DNA of 9,694 nt from Thermoplasmatota archaeon (GTDB taxonomy: Archaea; Thermoplasmatota; E2; DHVEG-1). Below, piece by piece: positions 1 through 5,723 of this stretch. Position 1 is the stretch's first letter. Each line of letters begins with the position of its first letter. The notes beneath the pieces are model-generated. The model ran no database searches. It saw only the letters and a program-made list of their open reading frames with translations, and was not told where the DNA came from. The stretch covers positions 1-9,694 of the forward strand of contig JAUWOO010000065.1 of NCBI GenBank assembly GCA_030612095.1. The letters run 5' to 3'. The position numbers were made by a program, and so were the translations under genes.

Positions 1-334
1 GGCTGTTTGGGTCAATTGCGTATTTTTTTCGTAGTTTGATGAAGGTAAGCGTATCGTTATATTTTTTCAACCAGGAATAAATGGTCTGTATTGGTGGAGA
101 ATAGCTGTATTTTCGTCCGGTAAGTGTTTTTGCTTTTTTTACTGGGTAGCCCTGATTGTAGAGTTGGAGAGTGTAGAGGATGACATGGAGTGGGTATTGA
201 GTATATGGTTGTTTGGTGTCACTAAAAAAGGTGTCACAGTTTTTACAATAAAAACGTTGTATCGTTCCTTTCCTGGTGTCTCGCAGGCCGGCTTTGATAA
301 CATTTTTGTCTTTGTTGCATTTGGGACATTTCAT
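1..334 (-). CDS. Zinc-ribbon/HTH protein, probably transposase-related (C-terminus beyond the window)
   Basis: An open frame starts at ATG 334-332 and runs off the left edge, giving 111 residues. It begins MKCPKC and has a second pair in the phrase YCKNC near residue 36, so four cysteines form an N-terminal zinc ribbon. After about residue 55 comes a helical stretch (YTLQLYNQGYPVKKAKTL) and a second helix around IQTIYSWLKKY, which look like a helix-turn-helix. Zinc ribbon plus HTH at the N-terminus is typical of several archaeal transposases and related DNA-binding proteins; the catalytic part would lie outside the window. A TATA-like box about 23 bp upstream supports this start and a leaderless transcript. 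That it is coding is fairly secure; the transposase assignment is an inference from domain order only. Confidence 0.6.
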   Translation of the reverse strand, partial: MKCPKCNKDKNVIKAGLRDTRKGTIQRFYCKNCDTFFSDTKQPYTQYPLHVILYTLQLYNQGYPVKKAKTLTGRKYSYSPPIQTIYSWLKKYNDTLTFIKLRKKYAIDPNS

Positions 335-350
335 TAGATTAAACCAAATG

Positions 351-363
351 GTAATATAAAAAC
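351..363 (-). promoter_or_regulatory. TATA-like promoter of the zinc-ribbon gene
   Basis: On the minus strand the sequence reads GTTTTTATATTAC, centred about 23 bp before the ATG at 334. This fits an archaeal TATA box driving a leaderless mRNA. No Shine-Dalgarno motif is seen before the start. Confidence 0.45.
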
Positions 364-413
364 AGGTTAATAATACCATGGGGAAAAGTACTGAGGAGAT
401 GTGATATTGATGC

Positions 414-507
414 CTGCTATTGTTGATGCTTGGTTACTGCCAAGCTTCATAATCCCAACTGCTGAGTTTCATATATGATTTACCTGCTGTTGTTCATAAT
501 CGTATAG
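414..507 (+). repeat. Repeat array A: four tandem CTG-started units
   Basis: Four adjoining units start with CTG at 414, 437, 459 and 484 and are 23, 22, 25 and 24 bp long. Each carries a TTGAT or TTCATA core about 8-10 bp in. The third unit (459-483) is identical to the unit at 3221-3245 in array B; the identity extends over 457-487. The array lies between the 5' end of the zinc-ribbon gene and the 3' end of the first ATPase gene. No ORF covers it. It belongs to the family at 3201, 7441 and 9162. Confidence 0.75.
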
Positions 508-554
508 TTTGAGGGAGAAGAGAGTTTAATCATTTGGGTTTGCAAAATTGATAT

Positions 555-1931
555 TTAAATAGTGTTTCCACTTTTCTTAATACCTGCAAGAAATAGTGGT
601 GCTGGATAAGACTCTTCGTCTACAACATCCTTTGTTATATATGAAACTGGGAATGGATATTTTTGTTTTTTTGGTTTTCCGTACTTAATTTCAAATCCAT
701 AAAATTTTTTGTCATTAGATATCAATAAATCACATTCTTTTGTATTGTAATAAAATCCTGCAAAAGCGTGTCTTTCTTTAATAACTGGTTTCTCAAAACC
801 TTGAATTATATGACTTGACACAATTTGCTCCACAAGTACCTCCAGATTCTTATCCACAAAATCCAATATATCATAATATGTACATCCTGTTATGTATTGG
901 TAAAGAGCCTGAGGAATCAGACTGCTTTGAAAAATAATCTTTTTCTGTTTTCTTAAGGAGTATCTTTTTTTATTTATATCCCATGCGGGAAGAAGATAAA
1001 TCACCCTAGAATTTTCAAGAATCTTTATATATTCCCTAACTGTGTTGTGATGTATTCCAGTATCTGATGCAATGGTAATGAAATCAAGTCTTGATGTTTT
1101 GGAATTCAATATTTTCTCCAATATTTCTCTTCCAATTTCCTCACTTTTATTCTCATTAGACAATGTTCCAAGAAACAGACGGATAATCGTTTCATACATT
1201 TTTTCGTTTATCTTTCCTTTCTTCAGATACTGCAATACCGCGTCTGGAAATCCACCAGTCAAAATATAAGAATAAAACAAAGATTCAAGTTCATCGAAGT
1301 ATGGGATCATATCTTCAATATTTGGATTAAGCAAAGGGAAACTATCAAATTTTTTAATTTTACCTATGATCTTGCGAATATCCGGATTTTCTATTTTGTC
1401 TTTAATGTCAACAACGTTGCCGATAAATTCTCGAAAACTTAGGGGGTTAAAAAAATATTCATTTCCTTCAATTCTTCTTCCAGGAAGTCGCTCCTTCTTT
1501 TCTTTAATCTTTACAGGATTCGAACCAGTTGCAATAATTGTTAGATCTGTTGTCTCAGCAAACTCTTTTAACAAAATATTCCAGCCATCAAAATAGGTTA
1601 TTTCATCAAAAATGGCCACTTCCCCGTTGAATCTTTTTACAAATTCCTTGATTATATTTTTTATCTCACTTAGATTATGCCTATCACATGAGACATAAAT
1701 TATTTTTCTCCCATCTATTTTTTCTACTAAATCCTTAATTAGAAGTTTGGTGTAAACGGTTTTGCCCGATCTCCTAATTCCCCTTAAAAGATATATTTCC
1801 CCTTTTTTAATTTCTATTTTTTTCCTATCTAGGAGAATATCCAGTTCCTTCAAATCATTATCATTTTTCTCCCAACCTTCCCCTTTCCACCATGCATTTT
1901 GAAAACTCAATCCTGATAATTTTATTGTCAT
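555..1931 (-). CDS. AAA+ ATPase with C-terminal DUF4143-type nuclease-like domain (AAA_14 family)
   Basis: The 458-residue protein has a Walker A motif GIRRSGKT at 51-58, a Walker B motif VAIFDE at 105-110, a sensor-like ATGSN at 134-138 and a conserved PGRR at 150-153. A winged-helix-like segment lies around 281-312 (FITIASDTGIHHNTVREYIK). The C-terminus has KECDLLI (E399, D401) followed by FEIKYG (E414, K416), a PD-(D/E)xK-like core that looks intact. This order is that of the archaeal/bacterial AAA_14 plus DUF4143 proteins, whose role is poorly known; links to mobile elements and defence have been suggested. The start ATG is supported by a TATA-like box 25 bp upstream, implying a leaderless mRNA. 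Codon choice is very A+T-rich, more so than in the second ATPase at 7791-9065, so the two were probably acquired separately. Family assignment is firm, function is not. Confidence 0.93.
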   Translation of the reverse strand: MTIKLSGLSFQNAWWKGEGWEKNDNDLKELDILLDRKKIEIKKGEIYLLRGIRRSGKTVYTKLLIKDLVEKIDGRKIIYVSCDRHNLSEIKNIIKEFVKRFNGEVAIFDEITYFDGWNILLKEFAETTDLTIIATGSNPVKIKEKKERLPGRRIEGNEYFFNPLSFREFIGNVVDIKDKIENPDIRKIIGKIKKFDSFPLLNPNIEDMIPYFDELESLFYSYILTGGFPDAVLQYLKKGKINEKMYETIIRLFLGTLSNENKSEEIGREILEKILNSKTSRLDFITIASDTGIHHNTVREYIKILENSRVIYLLPAWDINKKRYSLRKQKKIIFQSSLIPQALYQYITGCTYYDILDFVDKNLEVLVEQIVSSHIIQGFEKPVIKERHAFAGFYYNTKECDLLISNDKKFYGFEIKYGKPKKQKYPFPVSYITKDVVDEESYPAPLFLAGIKKSGNTI

Positions 1932-1951
1932 GTATGATAGTATGCAACCAT

Positions 1952-1961
1952 ATTTTATAAG
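1952..1961 (-). promoter_or_regulatory. TATA box of the first ATPase gene
   Basis: The minus strand reads CTTATAAAAT, centred 25 bp before the start codon at 1931. Transcription would begin at or next to the ATG, giving a leaderless message. The proximal palindrome at 1964-1985 starts only 2 bp upstream of this box and would cover the BRE position. Confidence 0.65.
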
Positions 1962-1963
1962 TT

Positions 1964-2017
1964 TTGCGATAATAGATTATCACAAACTATGATTTATATG
2001 ATAACCAACTATCACAA
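1964..2017 (-). promoter_or_regulatory. Paired palindromic operators of the first ATPase gene
   Basis: Proximal site 1964-1985 has arms TTGCGATAAT and ATTATCACAA around 2 bp, with one mismatch. Distal site 1996-2017 has the weaker core TGATA - 6 bp - TATCA and shares the ATCACAA arm. Both fit YGATA-N6-TATCA. Their centres are 32 bp apart (about three helical turns) and lie 43.5 and 75.5 bp upstream of the ATG. A bound dimer at the proximal site would block TFB/TBP, so repression is the likely outcome. Confidence 0.6.
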
Positions 2018-2101
2018 TTTGAACTTATTCTCTTTTGGTTTGGCCACAGCAATACTTTTTCCTTGCTCCCAAATTTTGCCAATTCTTGAAGGATTTTTAT
2101 T

Positions 2102-2109
2102 CATAATTT
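2102..2109 (+). repeat. Target-site duplication, left copy (CATAATTT)
   Basis: The 8-bp sequence CATAATTT abuts the left IS end and is repeated exactly at 3179-3186, abutting the right end. Eight to nine bp is the usual target duplication of IS1-family elements, so this is a simple insertion with little later rearrangement. Confidence 0.9.
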
Positions 2110-2138
2110 GGTAGTGCAGTACTTTATGTCTGATAATT
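2110..2138 (+). repeat. IS1-family inverted repeat, left
   Basis: Begins GGTAGTGCAGTACTTT and ends GATAATT; it pairs with 3150-3178 with 6 mismatches over 29 bp. It is the end behind the 3' terminus of the transposase gene. Confidence 0.88.
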
Positions 2139-2174
2139 TGGATGAAGAAAAACATACCACGTCATCGGCATGTC

Positions 2175-2735
2175 TTATAAATCTTCCTTCATAGCCGGAG
2201 TCATCCCATTTTTATCCACCCACATGAAATTTCTATACATCTGGAAAAAGCCGTAATGCTTGGTCAGCCTTCTAACCTTTTTTGCAAAACCCTTGGTTTT
2301 ACGAACCAAGTGACTTTGAGATCCTCTGGCAATTCCATTCATATTCTCAATTTGGGAGGTATTGATTTCCTTGAGGCTGCCATCACCAGTGATCCATTCC
2401 TTTTCCGTTTTCACCAATCGTCCAGATTCCTTGTATTTGATAAGCTTGCCATATCGATAGCATGTAGGCGCATACAACTCTTTGAGAGATTCATAGAACT
2501 GTCGATTCCCATCAGAGAAAAATGTCACGGGATCTATTGGCATTGGAAGCTCAATGGATTCCATAACTTTTATCATGAATTGGTCACACGTTTGCTGAGT
2601 TCTTTTGCCAACCTCGTAGGCAAGGATGAAGTGAGATTTTCTCTTCATGCCTGAATATATCCAGGCATCACCTTCGAAATCTGGCGAAGTTGCTCCGTTG
2701 TCCACCTTCGCTTGTTTTTTTTTACAAATGACCAC
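2175..2735 (-). CDS. IS1-family transposase, second frame (catalytic C-terminal part)
   Basis: The frame holds the second and third catalytic residues: D75 in FFSDGNRQ and E130 in SQIENMNG, followed by a conserved basic tail (HLVRKTKGFAKKVRR) and an aromatic C-terminus. It overlaps the first frame by 91 bp and has no good start of its own; the frame nominally opens with GTG at 2735 but meaningful homology starts at the A9 tract. It is most likely made only as a fusion with the first frame through a -1 shift at 2715-2723, giving about 319 residues carrying all three acidic residues. The reading frame is undamaged to its stop. Confidence 0.88.
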   Translation of the reverse strand: MVICKKKQAKVDNGATSPDFEGDAWIYSGMKRKSHFILAYEVGKRTQQTCDQFMIKVMESIELPMPIDPVTFFSDGNRQFYESLKELYAPTCYRYGKLIKYKESGRLVKTEKEWITGDGSLKEINTSQIENMNGIARGSQSHLVRKTKGFAKKVRRLTKHYGFFQMYRNFMWVDKNGMTPAMKEDL

Positions 2736-3133
2736 ATTTCGTCAAGTTCAACCTGGCCAACTTTTGCTTTACCAACCATCAGTGCATTGAATTCTAAGGC
2801 ATGAAGCGTGATGTCACTAATCACAAGAGAGACTGTCTTGAGAGTTAGACCAGTCACGCGCGATATTGCCCTGTTCCCCATCTTTTCTATGAGAAGCTTT
2901 CCAATGAGAATTAATTGATCCTCAGAGATGTGGCGGTGATACATTGGGGTATTTGCAGTTTCAACGAAGTAACCTTTACAATGCATACATTGGTATCGTT
3001 GATGGCTTGCCGAGTTGAATCCTTGTTTCCGAATGTCTTTACCTGGCACCATCTGGAAGTACTGGCATTTGGGGTTCTGGCACACAAAATCATTTGGGAT
3101 TCTTGGGCGGGACATGGTTACACCATATCCCAT
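2645..3133 (-). CDS. IS1-family transposase, first frame (InsA-like N-terminal part)
   Basis: The 162-residue frame has zinc-finger cysteines C18, C23, C49 and C52, an HTH around 84-105 (MGNRAISRVTGLTLKTVSLV) and the first catalytic aspartate D131 in ELDEMW. Beyond residue 139 the frame leaves the conserved track and soon stops, as expected for the InsA-like product of a frameshifting IS1 element. Translation may begin at ATG 3133 or, as likely, at the in-frame ATG 3115, which is preceded by a GGTG motif and gives MSRPRIPND. In IS1 itself the short product acts as a repressor of transposition; that role here is inference. Confidence 0.88.
   Translation of the reverse strand: MGYGVTMSRPRIPNDFVCQNPKCQYFQMVPGKDIRKQGFNSASHQRYQCMHCKGYFVETANTPMYHRHISEDQLILIGKLLIEKMGNRAISRVTGLTLKTVSLVISDITLHALEFNALMVGKAKVGQVELDEMWSFVKKNKRRWTTEQLRQISKVMPGYIQA
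2715..2723 (-). other. A9 slippery tract, probable -1 frameshift site
   Basis: The minus strand reads GT, nine A, then CAAG. In the first frame this is GTA AAA AAA AAC; a -1 slip gives GTA AAA AAA AAA CAA and joins the two transposase frames exactly where the family alignment should continue (after ELDEMWSFVKK). IS1 uses an A6C heptamer for the same purpose. The alternative is loss of one A from an ancestral A10 tract in a single-frame element, which would make the copy defective. Confidence 0.7.
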
Positions 3134-3149
3134 ATAGGCAAAGGCCTAT

Positions 3150-3178
3150 AATTATCTACCGCAAAGTACTACACTACC
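3150..3178 (-). repeat. IS1-family inverted repeat, right
   Basis: Read on the minus strand it begins GGTAGTGTAGTACTTT and ends GATAATT. It lies on the promoter side of the transposase. Its inner part contains an A/T-rich ATAATTATAG that could act as the TATA box of the transposase gene. Confidence 0.88.
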
Positions 3179-3186
3179 CATAATTT
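3179..3186 (+). repeat. Target-site duplication, right copy (CATAATTT)
   Basis: Exact second copy of the 8 bp at 2102-2109, directly outside the right IS end. Confidence 0.9.
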
Positions 3187-3200
3187 TGTACCCTTTCATG

Positions 3201-3303
3201 CTGTTGTTAATGGCGGGTAACTGCTGAGTTTCATATATGATTTACCTGCCGTTGTTGATAAAAAGGTGGGCCGGAGCTGCCGTCGTTAATATATGAAGGG
3301 CAG
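3201..3303 (+). repeat. Repeat array B: tandem CTG-started units
   Basis: Units start with CTG at 3201, 3221, 3246 and 3277, with lengths 20, 25 and 31 bp and a last unit that grades into unique sequence. The stretch 3221-3299 aligns without gaps to 9252-9330 in array D at 68 of 79 positions, including a 27-bp identity (3273-3299). The unit at 3221 is identical to one in array A. It lies directly right of the IS1-family insertion. No protein-coding frame explains the conservation. Confidence 0.75.
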
Positions 3304-3452
3304 CAGACGATGATTGCAAGCGAGTTCGTTGTGAAATGAGTGTGAATAAATGGTATGCCTCTTGTTTTTCCTTCTGTTGTGAGCGTAGAAATGCATGGAT
3401 ATACATGGATATGCATGAAAATGAATGTTATTTCATATATGAACGATGGCAA
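3277..3452 (+). repeat. MITE-like element with 21-bp inverted arms (copy 1)
   Basis: Left arm 3277-3297 starts CTGCCGTCGTTAATATATG; right arm 3432-3452 is the reverse complement of the same unit (TTCATATATGAACGATGGCA). Arms differ at only a few positions and enclose 134 bp. A second inverted unit core lies at 3471-3487. The inside contains a short duplication of CATGGATAT near 3393-3415 and T/C-rich TTTTTCCTTCTGTTG, which has a counterpart in the copy at 9308-9441. No transposase is encoded. Confidence 0.55.
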
Positions 3453-3644
3453 GCATATGTTGTCTTTGATAATTATGAAGGATGGTTAATGGTTGGTAAT
3501 AAATACTCGTTGAAATCGATGAGGGAAACATCGATAGATAGTACCAAAGCTGAACAAAGTAAAACCAAAGAAGCGGAAAAGAAAATGGATTGAGTTATAT
3601 ACTATTCATTTAGAAAAGACGATATTTTGTGATTTTCTTAAACA

Positions 3645-3768
3645 GATATTCCTGCGTTTTTGCAACATCCTCTTTATTTTAACAAGAATTGATTCAATTT
3701 CTTACCTAATCGAAGAGCTCATGGTTCGATGGACAGCCTCGTTATGTTACAATTTTGAAGGAATATCT
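3645..3768 (+). repeat. 124-bp direct repeat, left copy
   Basis: Identical base for base to 5461-5584, at an offset of 1816 bp. Starts GATATTCCTGCG and ends GAAGGAATATCT. The two copies bracket the PIN ribonuclease and its 311-residue neighbour. Outside the repeat the flanks differ at once on the left; on the right a weak resemblance continues for about 10 bp. Such an arrangement fits attachment-site-like ends of an acquired module or a duplication made during its insertion. There is no integrase in the interval and no tRNA in the repeat. Confidence 0.9.
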
Positions 3769-3780
3769 AAGTGGCATTAA

Positions 3781-3797
3781 TTTAAAAAATAAGAAAA
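3781..3797 (-). terminator. T-rich terminator after the PIN gene
   Basis: Past the stop codon at 3809 the minus strand shows two T-rich runs (AATTTTC then TTATTTTTTAAA). Archaeal RNA polymerase commonly stops at such T-tracts without a hairpin. Confidence 0.4.
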
Positions 3798-3808
3798 TTT
3801 ACATTCAA

Positions 3809-4216
3809 TTATTTTTCGATTTTTTTCAATATTTCATCTGAATCATATAAGAAATTTCTCTTAATAAACCAAAAATCCTTTTTATTGTATGTAATCATGG
3901 TTCTGGGTGGGGGATATGCATGAGCACCGATTAGATAATCTCTATTGTTATCTTTAAAATCTTCACCTTTTATACCATACAACGCTGCATATTGTGCTCT
4001 TGTTTTAGTTAACCATTCAACTTCAATACCAAGTTTGTTGATGTAATAGTCTACCTCGGCAGGTTTCTTATGTCTTTTCCCAATTAAATATAAGCAAACC
4101 TCGGCATATGCAACAGCAGGTAGAATTTTTTTTCCATGATATTTTTCAAGTTTTTTAAGAAAACTCCCGTCTCTAAATACACAAGTGTCCAAAATCAGTG
4201 GATCGTTAATTTTCAC
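3809..4216 (-). CDS. PIN-domain ribonuclease (VapC-like toxin)
   Basis: The 135-residue protein shows the four acidic positions of PIN nucleases: D10 in LILDTC, E39 in AYAEV, D93 in NNRDYLIGAHA and D114 in TYNKKDF. The TMITYNKKDF strand and the size are typical. PIN toxins cut tRNA, rRNA or mRNA using bound Mg2+ or Mn2+ and are normally silenced by a co-expressed partner. No classical AbrB/RHH/Phd-type VapB gene is adjacent; the upstream 311-residue gene, 23 bp away on the same strand, is the only candidate partner. The only standard start is GTG at 4216, which overlaps its own Shine-Dalgarno AGGTG; an ATT at 4210-4208 would be better spaced. The module is flanked by 124-bp direct repeats, so recent acquisition is likely. 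The PIN call is firm, toxicity is inferred. Confidence 0.88.
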   Translation of the reverse strand: MKINDPLILDTCVFRDGSFLKKLEKYHGKKILPAVAYAEVCLYLIGKRHKKPAEVDYYINKLGIEVEWLTKTRAQYAALYGIKGEDFKDNNRDYLIGAHAYPPPRTMITYNKKDFWFIKRNFLYDSDEILKKIEK

Positions 4217-4239
4217 ACCTTAACCAATTTTAACTAGTT

Positions 4240-5175
4240 TTAGCTACAATATTCTTCAAAGTCTTTAGAAAACTCAAATTCATCAATAAGTTTATACGTC
4301 TCTTTCAAATCTTTTGTTCTCCATCTATATTCTTTTGCAAGTTGTTTATCTTTAATAATTTTAGGATATTTCTTACTTGCCTGTATGATTAAATCCCCCA
4401 TAATTTTTTTATATCTGACATTTTCGAAATCGAGTTTACTTTCCCAATATGCTATAGTTTTTTTTGGAATATTTTCCGATGCTCCTTTTTTTAATCTTAG
4501 GTGATAGCAGAACCAGAACCAAAAATTTATATAAGCCTCCTCAAATATTTTAAAGCCCCAGTCTTCTTTTTCCAGAAGTATATCAACAACTTTCTTAAAT
4601 AAACGATATTGTTGTTTTAATTCAGGGAACTCTTTGTCTGGAAAATGTGATAAAGAGTCTAATATAACTCCTTTTGAAATTAATTTATAATTTTTACTAT
4701 CCCAATTAAGAGCGTTTTTCCATCCATAAACAACCCCTCTTAAATCAAGGATGCCCCTCTGAAAATCGAATGGGGCATATTCATATACTTTTTGTACAAG
4801 TTGTTTTCTTTTATCACTATATTTATTAGTTAAATCGATAACTATTTCTTCAATAATATCATATGCATCATGACGAAAAAAATCAGGTTCTTCATATCTC
4901 CACTCGACCGTTGTTTTTAATGGACTTTCATGTTGCCAAACTAGATTAGTTGGCATACCTCGTTTATGTACTTGGTCACCATATCTATACCAATAATGAG
5001 GTAAACCAATATCTATGTCTTTTTCTAAAAGATTCCGATGACATAATGACATGATTTTGTTGAAATATAATCCTGATGGTGGTTTCCCCTTTTTTTCTTT
5101 ATACTTATTTATAACGATGTATGAAGCATAACGTAATAAGTCATTGGAGTTTGGAGTCGTATTGATTCTTATCAC
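4240..5175 (-). CDS. Unrecognised 311-residue protein paired with the PIN ribonuclease
   Basis: I do not recognise this family with confidence. The protein is soluble, rich in Lys, Tyr and Trp, with no membrane segment or signal peptide. Residues about 14-70 (helix ASYIVINKYKEKKG, then LYFNKIM, then LPHYWYRYGDQV) resemble the layout of Panacea/DUF4065 (SocA-like) domains, where a helical start is followed by a W/Y-x-YG phrase; that resemblance is weak and by eye only. The middle has an aromatic stretch INFWFWFCYHLRLKK, and the C-terminus is charged and helical. It precedes the PIN gene by 23 bp in the same operon, so an antitoxin or activator role is plausible. Start: GTG at 5175 lies inside the Shine-Dalgarno AAGGTGAT; no ATG is near. 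Confidence 0.75.
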   Translation of the reverse strand: MIRINTTPNSNDLLRYASYIVINKYKEKKGKPPSGLYFNKIMSLCHRNLLEKDIDIGLPHYWYRYGDQVHKRGMPTNLVWQHESPLKTTVEWRYEEPDFFRHDAYDIIEEIVIDLTNKYSDKRKQLVQKVYEYAPFDFQRGILDLRGVVYGWKNALNWDSKNYKLISKGVILDSLSHFPDKEFPELKQQYRLFKKVVDILLEKEDWGFKIFEEAYINFWFWFCYHLRLKKGASENIPKKTIAYWESKLDFENVRYKKIMGDLIIQASKKYPKIIKDKQLAKEYRWRTKDLKETYKLIDEFEFSKDFEEYCS

Positions 5176-5178
5176 CTT
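5171..5178 (-). promoter_or_regulatory. Shine-Dalgarno AAGGTGAT overlapping the GTG start of the 311-residue gene
   Basis: The motif matches the archaeal 16S 3' end very well but contains the only standard start codon (GTG 5175-5173). A ribosome bound here would place the P site near AUC at 5166-5164. The same arrangement is seen at the PIN gene (AGGTG at 4220-4216, AUU at 4210-4208). Confidence 0.5.
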
Positions 5179-5460
5179 TTTTTACAATTTTTATCTATCC
5201 TTAATAATATCTATGCATTAAATTTTATATAAGATTTATGGTAAAATTATTGTAATTTCTTCCAATATATACCTCCCTCATACTATTATCGCATTTATTT
5301 AACATCCCACATCCCTTCCAATATTTGCTAGAGTTTACATAATTTATGAATTAAAGAAACTTCTGATTTACCCATTAGTGAGTAGAAACTCATATCTTTC
5401 TTAATCCCAATTCACTATTGCCAAAAATCACTATGTAAATCATTAACACGCTTAGTGGAG
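5176..5460. other. 285-bp A/T-rich upstream region of the PIN operon
   Basis: Contains the operon promoter near 5223-5233 and two TTCCAATAT copies (about 5258 and 5316). A 21-codon minus-strand ORF (5328-5393, starting MSFYSLMG) stops at TAG; it is too short to call. No other gene or RNA is visible. Confidence 0.5.
5223..5233 (-). promoter_or_regulatory. TATA-like promoter of the PIN operon
   Basis: The minus strand reads CTTATATAAAA, a strong archaeal TATA box. Transcription about 26 bp downstream (near 5202) would give a leader of roughly 27 nt, consistent with use of the Shine-Dalgarno at 5171-5178. This contrasts with the leaderless arrangement of the ATPase genes. Confidence 0.5.
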
Positions 5461-5584
5461 GATATTCCTGCGTTTTTGCAACATCCTCTTTATTTTAACA
5501 AGAATTGATTCAATTTCTTACCTAATCGAAGAGCTCATGGTTCGATGGACAGCCTCGTTATGTTACAATTTTGAAGGAATATCT
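5461..5584 (+). repeat. 124-bp direct repeat, right copy
   Basis: Identical to 3645-3768. In this copy the end of the repeat runs in frame into the coding remnant at 5526-5723, suggesting that this copy sits at its ancestral place and the left copy is the derived one. Confidence 0.9.
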
Positions 5585-5723
5585 GCGTGGAGTTATAGCA
5601 GTCAGAAAAGAGGATGCCGATGAAATCATTTCATTCCTAAAATCATACAATGCAGAGATATATGCAAGAGATATTATTCTCCTGGAGAAAGACCTCAAGG
5701 AATTAAGAATAAGAACAGAATGA
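5526..5723 (+). pseudogene. C-terminal remnant of an unidentified gene
   Basis: The frame from just after a TAA (5523-5525) to TGA at 5721-5723 reads WFDGQPRYVTILKEYLRG and continues with VRKEDADEIISFLKSY and ILLEKDLKELR, a protein-like composition with a well-formed amphipathic C-terminal helix. No standard start precedes it except TTG at 5571, which would give 50 residues. The next frame upstream (SISYLIEELMVRW) is open through the repeat, so a frameshift near 5540 may have split an older gene. I do not recognise the family. It could also be an intact 50-residue gene from the TTG. Confidence 0.45.

Larger units (their letters stand above)
2110..3178 (-). mobile_element. Complete IS1-family insertion sequence, 1069 bp
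   Basis: The element is defined by inverted ends starting GGTAGTG: left 2110-2138, right 3150-3178 read on the minus strand. They match at 23 of 29 positions, with 15 of the first 16 identical. It is flanked by perfect 8-bp duplications CATAATTT. Inside are two overlapping minus-strand frames that together give a zinc-finger/HTH plus DDE transposase. Size, GGT terminus, duplication length and gene layout all fit the IS1 family. It inserted 22 bp to the left of repeat array B. The intact ends and full catalytic triad suggest it is recent and potentially active. Confidence 0.93.
3304..3808. other. 505-bp stretch without a convincing gene
   Basis: Holds the inside and right arm of the MITE-like element, a second inverted unit, about 150 bp with no recognisable signal, the left 124-bp direct repeat (3645-3768) and the T-rich tail of the PIN operon (3781-3797). 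An 85-codon plus-strand frame exists at 3336-3593 but is mostly repeat DNA. Confidence 0.6.

Noticed and set aside
1072..1596. Plus-strand ORFs of 65 and 76 codons
   Set aside because: They are antisense shadows of the first ATPase gene, which has clear motifs on the minus strand.
2256..3151. Plus-strand ORFs within the insertion sequence
   Set aside because: They are antisense to the transposase frames, have no start signals and show no motif.
3336..3593. 85-codon plus-strand ORF
   Set aside because: It lies largely within the MITE-like repeat and is not open in the sister copy at 9308-9441; the composition (many Cys, Met, Trp) is not protein-like.
3720..3740. tRNA T-arm-like GGTTCGAT inside the 124-bp repeat
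   Set aside because: The bases around the loop do not pair into a T-stem and no acceptor, D or anticodon arm can be built, so a tRNA attachment site is not supported.
5328..5393. Short minus-strand ORF starting MSFYSLMG
   Set aside because: Only 21 codons to a TAG, with no recognisable family; chance is likely. It is mentioned only because the frame reads on beyond the TAG for some codons.
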